Origin: Wolfiporia cocos
Lineage: Eukaryota; Basidiomycota; Agaricomycetes; Polyporales; Phaeolaceae
Direction of reading: 5' to 3'
Length of the DNA: 64,000 nt
Assembly: GCA_029448655.1 (NCBI GenBank)
Contig: JACCLO010000014.1
Location: 1,674,001-1,738,000 of the forward strand
In this document: one piece after another, positions 18,401 through 27,263 of the stretch
How the letters are laid out: each line of letters opens with the position of its first letter
Numbering within the stretch: the first letter of the stretch is position 1
Notes under the pieces: generated by a model
Seen by the model: the letters and a program-made list of their open reading frames with translations, nothing else
The model's database searches: none
Told to the model about the DNA's origin: nothing
Translations under genes and position numbers: made by a program

Positions 18401-19636
18401 CACCCACAGACAGACGGGCAAACGGAACGTATGAACCAGGAACTCGAGGTCTACCTTAGGTTATTTATCAACGATACTCATACGAACTGGCCGGACTTAC
18501 TCCCGCTGGCAAGCCTTGCGTACAAGACACACGTACACAGTAGCACGGGATACAGTCCCTTTTACCTTACGCACGGATACCACCCCTTCACAGGTGTAGA
18601 GGCGCCGGAACAAGAAGAGGGGGTAGCACAGGATTGGGTCGAACACATGCACACCATATCCAAACTCGCTTCACAGAACTTGGAGAAAGCTAAGCTACGC
18701 ATGAAAGAGTACTACGATAGGAAACGGGCATCGCCACTATCGTACTCTGAAGGCGACTTGGTCTGGGTCGACGGCCGAAACATAAACATGGGCCACCCAA
18801 CCAAGAAGCTGGACTCCAAGCGGTTTGGACCGTACAAGGTCACGAAGAAGGTCGGGCACGGAGCATACGAAATAGACCTCCCCGCAGATATGCGTGGGAT
18901 ATACCCAGTATTTAACGAGGTCTTACTCCTACCATACACACCGCCCGCCTTCCCCGATCAGGACCACAGTAAAGTGACGGAAAGCAATGACGTTCGCAGG
19001 CCTCTCAGGATCCTCGAATCCAGGGAAGACCGAGGGCGAATCGAGCTGGAAGTCGAATGGTCTGACGGGACTAAAACATGGGAACGAAAACGTGGATTAA
19101 ACCATTATCAAGAGCTAGTCACAAAGTTCTTCGAAGCTAGACCATCCGCCCCAGGTAACCAGTGGAAAAACAGAAACACTGGTTGGGACCACACTGACAC
19201 CAAGTGGGACCCAGAGTGGGAGGACTTCGAACGAAAAGCTCAGGAAATGGGACTGAGGCAGAACCCGAAGGAGTTCATAGTATACGACGACATAGACACT
19301 ACGCTTCTTGTCAAAGGCAGCATACCATTCTACGCCTACAAAAAGAAGCTCGTCGCTCGTAACTTCTGGTTCTGCGATCCACGAACACGGGTCATGCAAT
19401 ACGGAATACGCGTTGGAACACCGATAGAATCCACTATACCTGAATCAATAGGATACTGGATCTATCCGGTCTTAAACACACTCCAACTGGCGCACCCACA
19501 CATCTGCACCAAAACCGTAGACCACCCGTGCCATGTTGACCAAACTATGTACAAAGTGATTGCTGGGCGTGGGGACACACAGCTAGAAGAGGGGGTACTG
19601 TCACAAGCCGATTTTCTCCAACTAGCTTGCGACTAG
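15431..19636 (+). CDS. Rest of dUTPase, protease, RT, RNase H, integrase, chromodomain and C-terminal domain of element A
   Basis: This 1401-residue frame is in phase with the frame before it. It begins with dUTPase motif II (GRIAPRSGLALK). Motif III reads DYTSRLKV, with Ser where element B and dUTPases in general have Gly. Motifs IV and V are intact. Then come protease (DSGSTGS), RT (YLDD in IVYLDDILVFTE), RNase H, an HHCC integrase with DRGPQF and TERMNQELE, and an uninterrupted chromodomain-like segment (IELEVEWSDGTKTWERKRGL). Last is a domain of about 170 residues that I do not recognise (NFWFCDP, HPHICTK, HPCHVDQ). The stop at 19636 lies 38 bp inside the 3' LTR, so the final residues are LTR-coded. 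This is the better preserved integrase end of the two elements. Confidence 0.93.
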   Translation: MPPGVYGRIAPRSGLALKGVDVEAGVVDEDYTSRLKVILNNQTGTDYQVEYGDRIAQFILECNMTPDTRIVKSIRETRRGTQGFGSTGEKLRGNVVVIQTGKRGRQIEVPITLHRPDGRALFTKALIDSGSTGSVISRAYVEEHKLEQLPLDRPVKLYNADGSTNAAGKMTHYVELQMQIDTHLETRKFHVTELSSADIFLGFDWLEDHNPTIDWKKRRITFTCDCEHEQIEDGDHIYYIFADAWLRNREECRADIAERVRATKATEIAIATGKTTEAKTFEEVVPEYLHEFEDVFKETEFDQLPERRPWDHAIELLPNSEPYAGKIYALSPREQEALDDFLEEQLRTGRIRPSKSPWGAPFFFVKKKDGKLRPIQDYRKLNQMTKKNRYPLPLITELLNKLKRAKYFSKLDIRWGYTNVRIKEGDEEKAAFITNRGLYEPLVMFFGMCNAPGTFQTLMNDIFRDLIMTGKVIVYLDDILVFTETEAEHKEILRKVLLVLRQNKLTCKPEKCEFMKSEVEYLGHIISHGEIRMDPAKVAAVAEWPAPRNKKEVQSFIGFANFYRRFIPKFSTVARPLINLTKDTPWQWGTAEQECFDKLKKIFIEAPVLGIPNDDDPFRIEADSSDFATGACLMQKQDGVWKPIAYQSKTMLPAERNYEIYDRELLAIMRALDEWRHFVMGGKHPVEVLTDHKNLEYFKTPQKINPRQARWMTELAEYDLQLVHIAGKTNGRADGLSRRSDHGNDKDHLEGQVVLKPHLFVQDSAERLRSSFYTVVKGITHDEVKERVKAEAALYDGKEGVGETTEDGLRYRRGRLIIPRDEELIGKIISSFHDTVSAGHPGTENTYTAIHRHYWWPKMRSDIRQYVKACIKCQAAKPDRSKRAAPLNPNPTPAYNWENISVDMITRLPTSKGRDAIIVVVDMKSKDYIAVPTTTKLSAEGWANIFIDKVYTQHGLPKKIFSDRGPQFVSEFIKDVYRRLGIQGNPSTAFHPQTDGQTERMNQELEVYLRLFINDTHTNWPDLLPLASLAYKTHVHSSTGYSPFYLTHGYHPFTGVEAPEQEEGVAQDWVEHMHTISKLASQNLEKAKLRMKEYYDRKRASPLSYSEGDLVWVDGRNINMGHPTKKLDSKRFGPYKVTKKVGHGAYEIDLPADMRGIYPVFNEVLLLPYTPPAFPDQDHSKVTESNDVRRPLRILESREDRGRIELEVEWSDGTKTWERKRGLNHYQELVTKFFEARPSAPGNQWKNRNTGWDHTDTKWDPEWEDFERKAQEMGLRQNPKEFIVYDDIDTTLLVKGSIPFYAYKKKLVARNFWFCDPRTRVMQYGIRVGTPIESTIPESIGYWIYPVLNTLQLAHPHICTKTVDHPCHVDQTMYKVIAGRGDTQLEEGVLSQADFLQLACD
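19585..19595 (+). promoter_or_regulatory. Polypurine tract of element A
   Basis: AGAAGAGGGGG is followed by TAC and then the LTR start at 19599. Its place and sequence equal the tract in element B. Confidence 0.8.
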
Positions 19637-19970
19637 AGACAACCCTTATCTTATCTAAGCGCCCGCCTGTGCGTCACGTGCAAAGACCCCGAACACCCCA
19701 CACGTGCCTACACAGACCCCGGACACCCTTGATGTGGCTCTACACCTACGATAGGGTTTACCATACTCTAAACGGTCTATCAGCTTACGTAATAACTGTA
19801 TAGTAGCCAAACATGTACAAACAGCCTACGAGCATATATACCAGCCAGACGAGCAGGGAGCACCCCAGACTCGTCTTGGCCTTTGTTGCCTTGAGTAGCC
19901 TCAGACTAGGAATACGCTTTCACGCGAGTAATATTCCCCTGAGTAGTTGCTTGAGAATACGCTTGTGTCA
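19599..19970 (+). repeat. 3' LTR of element A
   Basis: 372 bp, TGTCA to TGTCA, the same length as the rejoined 5' LTR and without visible differences from it. It is followed by GGCAA at 19971-19975, which repeats 3658-3662. Confidence 0.95.
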
Positions 19971-19975
19971 GGCAA

Positions 19976-20649
19976 CTCGCTGGAAATATAATCCCTGGCG
20001 ATGTTCTCCTACCAAGCGTTGTAAACCTCTCGTGTACTTTTCCAAGACGTCGAAAGGCGTAGTATGAGAGCCTTGTATGCTTATTATACCAGATCTTGGC
20101 TTTCTTCCAAGGGGTCCGAACGTGCCGACGGCACGGGCAACGTGATCCTGAACGTGTGGCTGGTCGATCAATCGCCTCCGCGTCAGGGATCGCTTGTCTA
20201 ACCAATGTTTATCCCTGCACCGAGGATATGGATATAAACAAAGGCGCTAGCAATGCCTCAACTGAGGAAGACACTGATCGGAGAATTAGAATGAAAGCTT
20301 ACCTCAGGGTAGCATTAATTTCACAGTTTTGACATGGTTTACCGCCTAGGCCCTATAGTGACCTCGTCGCCGGCGTCGAGTATATGCAATTCATGGTAAG
20401 CTGTATCTCCAAGCACCTGTCGTCATTTTGTCCAGACCTGTTGACAGATCATTGCTATATTCCTCGAGGGCTATTCGAATAACGGCGGGCGGCCATGGCG
20501 GCAGTGTGCATCATTTACATCGCACTAACTAAATGGTACCCGCATGCTCTGCGAAGGGCGTCCGTGATTCATACTTGCCGGCGGTCCTTGTCCACAGCAT
20601 GCGACATTTGCGGTGCGGGTAGCCTTGGCCAATGCCGCACGATGACGGT
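19976..20649. other. Unassigned flank between element A and a solo LTR
   Basis: I see no gene here. It is the right flank of the element A insertion, and it continues the sequence that lies upstream of the phosphorylase gene on the other side of the insertion. A frame at 20096-20332 has no family features. Confidence 0.5.
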
Positions 20650-20654
20650 ATGGT

Positions 20655-21584
20655 TGACACAAGCAACAAACTAGCACTCAACCGGGGGAAGGGGGCTCGC
20701 TCAAAGGCGCCTTCCAGGTCCCGGGACCACTAGCCGTCAAAGGCCAAGACAAGTCTGAGGTTGTCGCTCAGACTGTCTGGCATATATACTCCTAACCTAT
20801 TTGTACATGTTTGTACGGTGGCTCAGAGGCCTCTACGTACTGGTATCTAACTGGCTATGAGCTTCGGGCCGGTAATGGCATCGGAGCGCTGGTATGCGAG
20901 GATGTCCATGGCGACGTAGCGTATAAGGGGCGGATCTAAGGAGTAGCCAATCTGTCGGGTTCGATCGGTGGTTCTCGTCGATCGTAGGTGCGCCGGTAAT
21001 GGCGGGGTTCTAAGTCCGTGATCGGGCGTGGTCTGCCACGATCGGGGTGTAGCGCTCTGTGACTGGTAGGGTTCTCAGTCGTGCAGAGCCTGGGGTTATT
21101 ATCCCTGCCTGTTGTACTCGTAGGTCGGGGTGCGTATGGGGTATAGTATAATGTCTATGCCAGTAATGGCGAGTGTCCATGCGGTAGGGACGCGAGGCAT
21201 CAGGTTTAGTGTTCTGGGTCACGTGCGAGCGTAGACCGTGCCCCTAGTCGTCGTATAGCGTAGTGTGCGGTGGTGGTTTAGCCTGGGTCTGTATAAGGCG
21301 TACCGTCGTGCTATTGTAGCCTGTTGGGCTCTAGGGGTCGGCTCGTGACTCCGGGGTTTAGGGACTAGGCAGCGTATGGTTCTTGCTGCCGGGACTTGGA
21401 CTGAGTTTAGGGTTAGACTGCTGGTGGCCTGCTAGTGCCCGTAGTGTCCTGTATAGCGGAGGGCTTCTACTAGCGTTGCCGTGGGGTTTCAGCTGGGCTC
21501 GGATAGAGTGCTGTAGTGTGCGTATGGCGTGAGTGGGGTGCCAAGCTAGCGTGTTCTACTAGGCTTTGAAATTGGCTTGTGACA
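20655..21584 (-). repeat. Solo LTR of a diverged relative of elements A and B
   Basis: On the minus strand it starts TGTCACAAGCCAATTT, against TGTCACAAGCCGATTT in elements A and B, and ends GCTTGTGTCA-like. It contains a TATATA core and a close version of the AGACTCGTCTTGGCC start block. ATGGT flanks it on both sides (20650-20654 and 21585-21589), so it is complete. It is 930 bp, much longer than the 372-373 bp LTRs nearby, and most of the extra length is in U3. No internal region is attached. It arose by LTR-LTR recombination of a full element of a related family. Confidence 0.82.
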
Positions 21585-21779
21585 ATGGTGGCCTGATTTG
21601 CCTCAAGATGATTGCATCCTGGACACCGACCCGTGCTATTGACTTGTTGGAGGCTTAGATCTTGAAACATGCCACAATGCAAGATGTGGTTGATATCACC
21701 CGACGCCCGCCCGACACAGAAGCCGTAGTGTATCAGGGCTACCAAGCGGAGAGGTCCAGATGTCTATACACTGACATAT

Positions 21780-21794
21780 AGATGCCGCATTCTC
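21780..21794. repeat. Left target-site duplication of the SINE
   Basis: AGATGCCGCATTCTC is repeated exactly at 22146-22160. Fifteen bases is the length typical of target-primed (LINE-driven) insertion and rules out an LTR or DNA transposon. Confidence 0.88.
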
Positions 21795-22145
21795 TTTTTT
21801 TGTTTTGTTTGGTTGAGCGTTGCGCATAGGCGCACCCTTCGGCAGTCGACGAAGTCGTCTCTCTGGGGCCGCTGGAGGTGACAGGGAAATTTAAAACCTG
21901 TCTTGCTTTGAACCCCAACCAAGGGAGGAAATGCGTTTACGCACACTTCCAGAACCCTGGCCGCAGACCGGGCTCTGGAAGTAGTGTGGGACTCGCACAG
22001 CATGAACTGACCGGCCATACCCACTAAAACCCCCGTGTGGCAAATGGGGAGGTCTGTCCCCGGGACCGGCTCGAACCCAATTCTGCAAACTGGTGCTGGA
22101 TTCATCGAGCTTGTACGTGGTTTCCACTACACCACGCAGCCCCCC
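21795..22145 (-). mobile_element. tRNA-derived SINE with A-rich tail
   Basis: This 351-bp element on the minus strand begins at 22145 with GGGGGCTGCG. It carries an RNA polymerase III A box TGGTGTAGTGG (22124-22134) and B box GGTTCGAGCC (22068-22077), 46 nt apart, and ends in an A-rich tail (AACAAAACAAAAAAA) at 21795. A perfect 15-bp duplication surrounds it. The head is tRNA-like, but the acceptor and T stems do not pair, so it is not a working tRNA gene. The middle 200 bp is unrelated to tRNA. SINEs depend on a LINE for movement; none is in this window. The intact duplication suggests moderate to young age. Confidence 0.88.
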
Positions 22146-22422
22146 AGATGCCGCATTCTCCGGAGGATGGACGAGCCACAAGTTACGAAGTGCTCGCTGG
22201 CAGAACCAATGCGCAATATAGGCGGACATCGCGCTGATGCTTTCCACCCTATCGGCGGCGGTGGCCTTGGAGGCACCATTGTGAGCTGAAACATGTCACA
22301 ATAGACTGCTTGCCTGATCAGATCAGAATCATGGTCATGATTTTCAAAATGAGCGCGCGTACGCGTGAATATAGGGCTGAATAAGACGGCATCCTCACAG
22401 CAAGTGCCGCGCCGTATCCCAA

Positions 22423-22917
22423 TGGCTGACACTCAGAACATAGGTCAACCATTCAAGTCAGGCCACTACACAATCACTAATGTCACCTATGCAAATCGAA
22501 TCAAGCTATCCAGTGCTGACGACGGAGAGCAAGCTGTCGGAAGGATCCCCTTCAATGAAGAGCCCATGAACCCTCTGGAATTGGTTTTTTCATTCTACTT
22601 GAACATGTGTCACCTATATCCTGATACTACACATTGAAGTGGCAGATAAGTCGCTCGTCTGAAGGCTCCCTAGATCGATGCACAATCAAGAACATCCACC
22701 TCAATCGCTTTCTCTCTACGAAGCCGACCGCTAGCCACACAGATACTGTATTCGGTGATGCACAGGAGTACTGCTGGAACTTATACGCAGACGATTCTAG
22801 CGTGGATGTCTATCGGTATGTGCTAAACTTGAACACAGGTCATTTTTCATGGCTGAATTATTATTAGCATCTGTACACCGAGCACTTTGTGCTTATCGCT
22901 CAAAGATGGATGTAATG
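22423..22917 (+). CDS. Small beta-trefoil (ricin-B-lectin-like) protein
   Basis: Start MADTQNIGQPFKSG at 22423. Three exons give about 140 residues. The second exon begins near 22640 and the last is close to 22870-22917, ending LIAQRWM-stop. The repeated pattern of Y-T-I-x-N-V, W-x-I and W-N-L-Y spaced by about 45 residues (HYTITNVTYANRIKL, WQISRSSEG, TIKNIHLNRFLS, EYCWNLYADD) is what basidiomycete beta-trefoil lectins and trefoil protease inhibitors look like. There is no signal peptide, as is usual for such cytosolic fruiting-body proteins. The donor of the first intron is weak (GTTTTT), so that boundary is uncertain or the gene is slightly damaged. Sugar binding is not shown. A role in defence against grazers is inferred from the family. 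Confidence 0.5.
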
Positions 22918-22987
22918 ATACACCAGTAAGCTCGCAATCAACACTAGGCCCACGAGTCCGTCACACGAGATAGGTTAATCTTGCGCA

Positions 22988-24858
22988 GTGGAGCGGGAAC
23001 CAGGAATCCTTCTGGAAGGTAGAACTGCATCTGTCCGAACTGGGCAACGCACTGACGTTCATAAAGATCGAGATGTATCCGCGTGTAGTGCGCAGAACGT
23101 TCCCGTTCAAGGACACATCACGGTTGAACCTGAAGTTACTGGAACAAAGGTTGGTCAGGATGATCTAACCAATGTCAGCAATTCTCACGCCGCTTGGTGG
23201 AACAGGCCTGATCGAGACACTATAACAGTACAATTAGAATGGAATGGCCTTCCACCACGCCATGTCTTGCACTTGTTCAATCCTATTTTTCCACGGTGAA
23301 ATCATTGCTGATGCACACGTTGAAGAAGAATTTCACACCGATACAAAGATCTTACATGCGCTTTTGTACGCAAGAGATACCAATGCGTATGTTGTGCTCA
23401 CCATCCAAACGCACTTCCAATTCCAAACCGTAGAAGCGTCAGGGAGTTCGTTCACTCAGTACTATGCGTAGACGAGATCCAAATCTCCTTTGAAGCACGT
23501 GGATTCCATTATTTTCATGAAAGCCATAATCATTCAGGAATTTGTAATCATGAATATCGTATTCCATGGAAGAAAGATCTTGTTTTCAAGGGTACGTTTC
23601 ACGACAGAGTCATGATAGTCCAATAATGACAACAATAAGCTAGGACTACAATCTTTTCGGGACAAGGTCCTGCTGAAGAGGCCTATGGTTACCGCTAGTG
23701 GATCTAGCGAGGGAGAGCCATACTTGGATATCGAACTACTTGCAAGTCTGATCAACAATGCAAACCTGAGATTCACTGCTGATTACTCAGTGAGCTTATA
23801 TTATGGCACATCAAAGGCGCGTACCAGCTTTCCAGCATGACGGATAGAGCATTGATATCACTTGGTGTATTAGCTTGGTAGTGTTGAGATGAAGGTGGAA
23901 TTCTCTAGGATCACATGCGTGTTCCATGCAACTTACGACTCGACCAGAATTTCGTAATCTCGGAGAATAGCCCGAACACACAAATTGTTAAAGGCCGCTT
24001 TCAGCCGTTGACTCCTCCAGCCGATGAAATTCAGCGCTTTCTTGGAGCATTTCTCACGAGTAATCGCCAGCTATTGGTCAAACTTCAAGTTGAAGACATC
24101 AATATAAGCATCTGCGGTCGGCTATTCAATTTTCCCGGATTTGAGATCAATTCATACCTTCAAGGACTCGGCGCACAGATTGTTCACCATGTCGACGTCT
24201 ACATCAAGCCACTTCCTTACTTTCTGCAACGAAGGATATCCTTCCGTTTCTTCCTGAGTGTGTATGCTTTGTGCTGCTGGGATCAGTGCCCTGACCTATC
24301 CCAAGGAAACCCTATAGATACAGATGTCATGTTGAAGGGTTTCTCTGTTGACGCATATGTGAAAGGAGTTTGTATGGCTCATGTCAAACACGCCTTTCAG
24401 ACGCCATTACTGCTCACGGTGAGTGCAAAGTTCAGATCAGCAAACTTCTGCTTATGCGCTCGTAGAAAGAGGGGGTGTGGAGCCCAAAGATTGGGGAAGC
24501 ATTTCTGGATGCTGGGTATTTCCGGTCCTGGCAGCTCGTGTTCGACCATGCCGCCGTGCTGGATTTGAAGATCACTTCCATTGAGGTATCGTGAGTATTT
24601 CAGGTTAAAGAATACCTCGTCGCTGCTTGAGGAGCTTGATTCATCTTGTGCAGCATTGGAAAGTTTCGTCTAGAGAAGCTGAATTTTGACATCGAAAGTG
24701 TTCCTTTCAGGCAAGTACTCAGGTTTCTTGTAATGCAAAATTATTTGATGATAAAGTTGCCTGTAGCCTACATGTTTTTGGAATTCGTGGAAGAAGTCCC
24801 AAGGATCCCACATTCTCTGATCAAAGTACTCATCGAGGTGGGGAGGCTACTGGCGTAG
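22988..24858 (+). CDS. Unrecognised multi-exon gene, or two decayed genes
   Basis: I do not recognise this firmly. Several open blocks read like real protein and can be joined across GT-AG introns: 22988-23130 (WKVELHLSELGNALTFIKIE), 23220-23471 (VQLEWNGLPPRHVLHLF, then FHGEIIADAHVEEEFHTD), about 23640-23800 (LLASLINNANLRFTADYS), 23915-24420 (FVISENSP, FLGAFLTSNRQLLVKLQVED, NPIDTDVMLKGFSVDAYVKG) and 24646-24858. The pattern of beta-strand-rich text with a short T/S-N-P-I/F-D motif weakly recalls the fungal DUF3712/Tag1-like proteins, but I would not name it so without a search. No single start is obvious, and the first blocks may belong to a separate gene. In-frame stops between blocks may be introns or decay. 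Confidence 0.35.
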
Positions 24859-25377
24859 GAAAGACTATGCATGATGAGCACGATGTTTGATACTAAAGGG
24901 GTGCTACCGTTTCAGTCATAAATGATATGGCATGAATCTCAGCCTGACATTTTGTGATCTCCGAAATGTCACAATGAGTAATGCTTGGCTGGGGTGAGGA
25001 TCTGGCCCAGTGTATATCTACAGCCGTAGCCACCTTGCGTATGTATCAAAATCAGAATGACAGAGTACCACTCGAGGTAATACATAGCATGTGCATATAG
25101 CACAATTGCATGTTCCTTTGCCGTTGTACAACTGATTGGCGAGCTAACATCAGCGAATACGAGCTGCTATATCGCTTGCGTGATCGTCCAATCAGGGGTC
25201 TGCGGAGCGATAGAAGTGTTCATCATTAGCCTCTTCTGCAATCGGATCAACCCAGCTACACGATCGCGAGCTTTCCTATACAGGATTGCAGTCTATGACT
25301 ACAAGGTCAATGCTTAGCCCGTCTATACATCACTAGCTATCTCGTACCTTTAGCAGTCCATCCAGTTATCACGGATC
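24859..25377. other. Intergenic region upstream of the BAH-PHD gene
   Basis: No coding text is seen. It contains a small inverted repeat TTGTGA...TCACAA (24952-24974) that resembles one at 22278-22302 upstream of the lectin-like gene. The promoter of the BAH-PHD gene must lie here. Confidence 0.5.
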
Positions 25378-27263
25378 ATGGCGAAGCGTCCGAAAAATCG
25401 AGGGAAGAAGGCAGCTGTCGCTCAAGTTGCGGATACAGACGCGCCGCCAGATGGATCTCCGTTGAGATTCGAGTGGCATAACATGGTGAGGATGCGTGGC
25501 TACATAATCCAAGGTTTGTATGAGAGGCGGGTGGATATCGTTAAATAATCTGTATGACCAGATAGAGTTAGTAGATGCCTTCGAGATCGAGTCCACGGAA
25601 GACTTCAGCGACGACAACGACGACGCAAGCGTTGTCACTACGGCAAGTGGAACTAGACTTAAAGTGAAGACGGTCCGATTCCGAGTGGGCGATGAGTAAC
25701 TACGCTTCGTGTTCTGCTGATCGCTATGAGGTTGATTCATCCTCCGAAAGCGTCATCTTGGAGTCCGGCCTTGCAGGAACGCAGAATATTTGGGTAGGCC
25801 GAATAAAGCAGATCCGCAAGCGACACATAGAAGACGATGTCTGGTTAAAGATTAGATGGTATTACTCAGGACATGACGTTGTTAATCGCATTGCTAGATT
25901 GTACGATGCGAAGATCTCTTATGAAGGATGCACTGATTTATATCATTACTCTGTGCTCAGTAGCCCTGCCATCTGTGCGCCGTACGAGCGTATTGTGTCT
26001 GATACTGAGGACATTATCTCGGCACAATCTGTACTTGGTACGCAATGACACCACATTTTCATGTTCGAGATCTCACTGCTCGCCCTTCAGGTGTGACCTT
26101 CGTTCACGAATACGACGAATGCGATTTAGATCCTCCCGATCTTCAAGAAGATCAGTTCTTCACACGAGCGATGCTCCATTACAACAGGAAGCTTATTGCG
26201 GTATGTGGTCCCTTGACCTGGCTTGCTTGCTTCCGGATGAGGCCTATTTGACCATTGTTATGGTCAGCCGAAACCTGGGAGTAATACATGCATTTGCCAC
26301 CAACCCTACGTCCCATTCCCTCCATTAGAAACTGATGGACGCCAAGGGCGAAACCACAGGACCGCCCCAAAATACGGCTTCATGGATGCCAATGGTCGCA
26401 TGTAGGTCCCACAGCGCTAATTTTTTGGATCGCCTGATCCTGATGCTGTGTAGGCTTTACTCATTACCACAAGAAGAGCGCACGCACTTCTGCCCCAAGC
26501 CATCGTGCAGGAGATGGTACCACAACACCTGCCTCTTCAAGAGCGCATCCCTCGACGAGAAGCGCGATCGCTTTAGCGGCGATCGTGGCTTACGACTGAT
26601 CGCGGTCAGCCCAGTCAGTGATCAAGAGTGCCCCACATTGGCCTCGTACTCAGCACAGGTCCGTGTTCCGGTCGCTCGCTCAATTGCCGCTCACGGTTCC
26701 GGGCACAGACTACCGGAGATAGTGCCATGGACGTCGACCGGCCCCAGATTTGCGCTGGTGAGGCTCAAGGCTCGGCGCACGCCCCACAGATGTCGTTGGA
26801 AGGGGCGTTGCACGCGATGCAAATCGCGTCGAGGGTAGCACACCTACCGCCTGAGCTCTTGCGCGTCGCGCAGGCACCCATCGTGCGCCGCCCTGGACCA
26901 GCCATGGGGGGCTGGTCTGCAGTCGGCAACGTCAGGGACGTCGTACTCGCGCGCCAGATATTCTATGCTGCATTGGAGCGCGATGCGCAGCAGCGTGCTC
27001 ACTCGGATCAGCTGGCGGCATTGGCTGACCGGTTGGACCACGTAGAAAGTACTCGGGCCCGGTCGGACGGCGGCGACGCAATGGCTGCCAATGCAAGACT
27101 GCAGGTGTTCAGCGATATTGACAACAAGCTGTCCGACTTAGCGAATGCCGGGATACTGCTTGCTTCCCCGTATCTTCCGTACTGGTCGAGGCGGGAGAGG
27201 GACTGCGCGACATGGGATTCCGAGCCTCCGTTCGTCTGTCCAGCATGCAAAGGCGCTATATGA
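25378..27263 (+). CDS. BAH- and PHD-finger chromatin reader
   Basis: Start MAKRPKNRGKKAAV at 25378, a basic N-terminus. Exon 1 is 25378-25485, the next exon starts at 25562 and at least four more introns follow. A BAH domain is spread over 25640-26320 (RFRVGDEVDSSSES, WVGRIKQIRKR, WLKIRWYYSG, PYERIVSDTEDIISAQSV, FTRAMLHYNRKLI). A PHD-like zinc finger follows near 26470-26560 (HFCPKPSCRRWYHNTCL) with the C-x4-C and W-H-x2-C spacing. The C-terminal part (LPPELLRVAQAPIVRRP, GGWSAVGN, LARQIFYAALE) ends in a further CPAC pair before the stop. BAH plus PHD proteins bind modified histones in nuclear complexes; the exact complex is unknown. This is a common Agaricomycete gene type, often in several copies. 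Exon borders in the middle are approximate. Confidence 0.72.

Larger units (their letters stand above)
3663..19970 (+). mobile_element. Element A: dUTPase-containing Ty3/gypsy chromovirus, interrupted by element B
   Basis: This is the outer retrotransposon. Without element B and the extra target copy (4010-12124) it is about 8.19 kb. Its 5' LTR is split into 3663-4009 and 12125-12149. Its 3' LTR is 19599-19970. Joined, the 5' LTR is 372 bp, the same length as the 3' LTR, and the two look identical by eye. The internal part has a self-primer site (12151-12161), a leader, one Gag-Pol frame (12908-19636) broken once by TGA, and a purine tract (19585-19595). The order Gag, dUTPase, protease, RT, RNase H, integrase, chromodomain places it in the chromovirus branch. 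GGCAA flanks both ends. Identical LTRs mean a recent insertion or recent gene conversion. Confidence 0.95.

Noticed and set aside
22060..22145. Functional tRNA gene on the minus strand
   Set aside because: A and B boxes are present, but acceptor and T stems do not pair, and the segment is the head of a 351-bp unit with a 15-bp duplication and A-rich tail, so it is a SINE.
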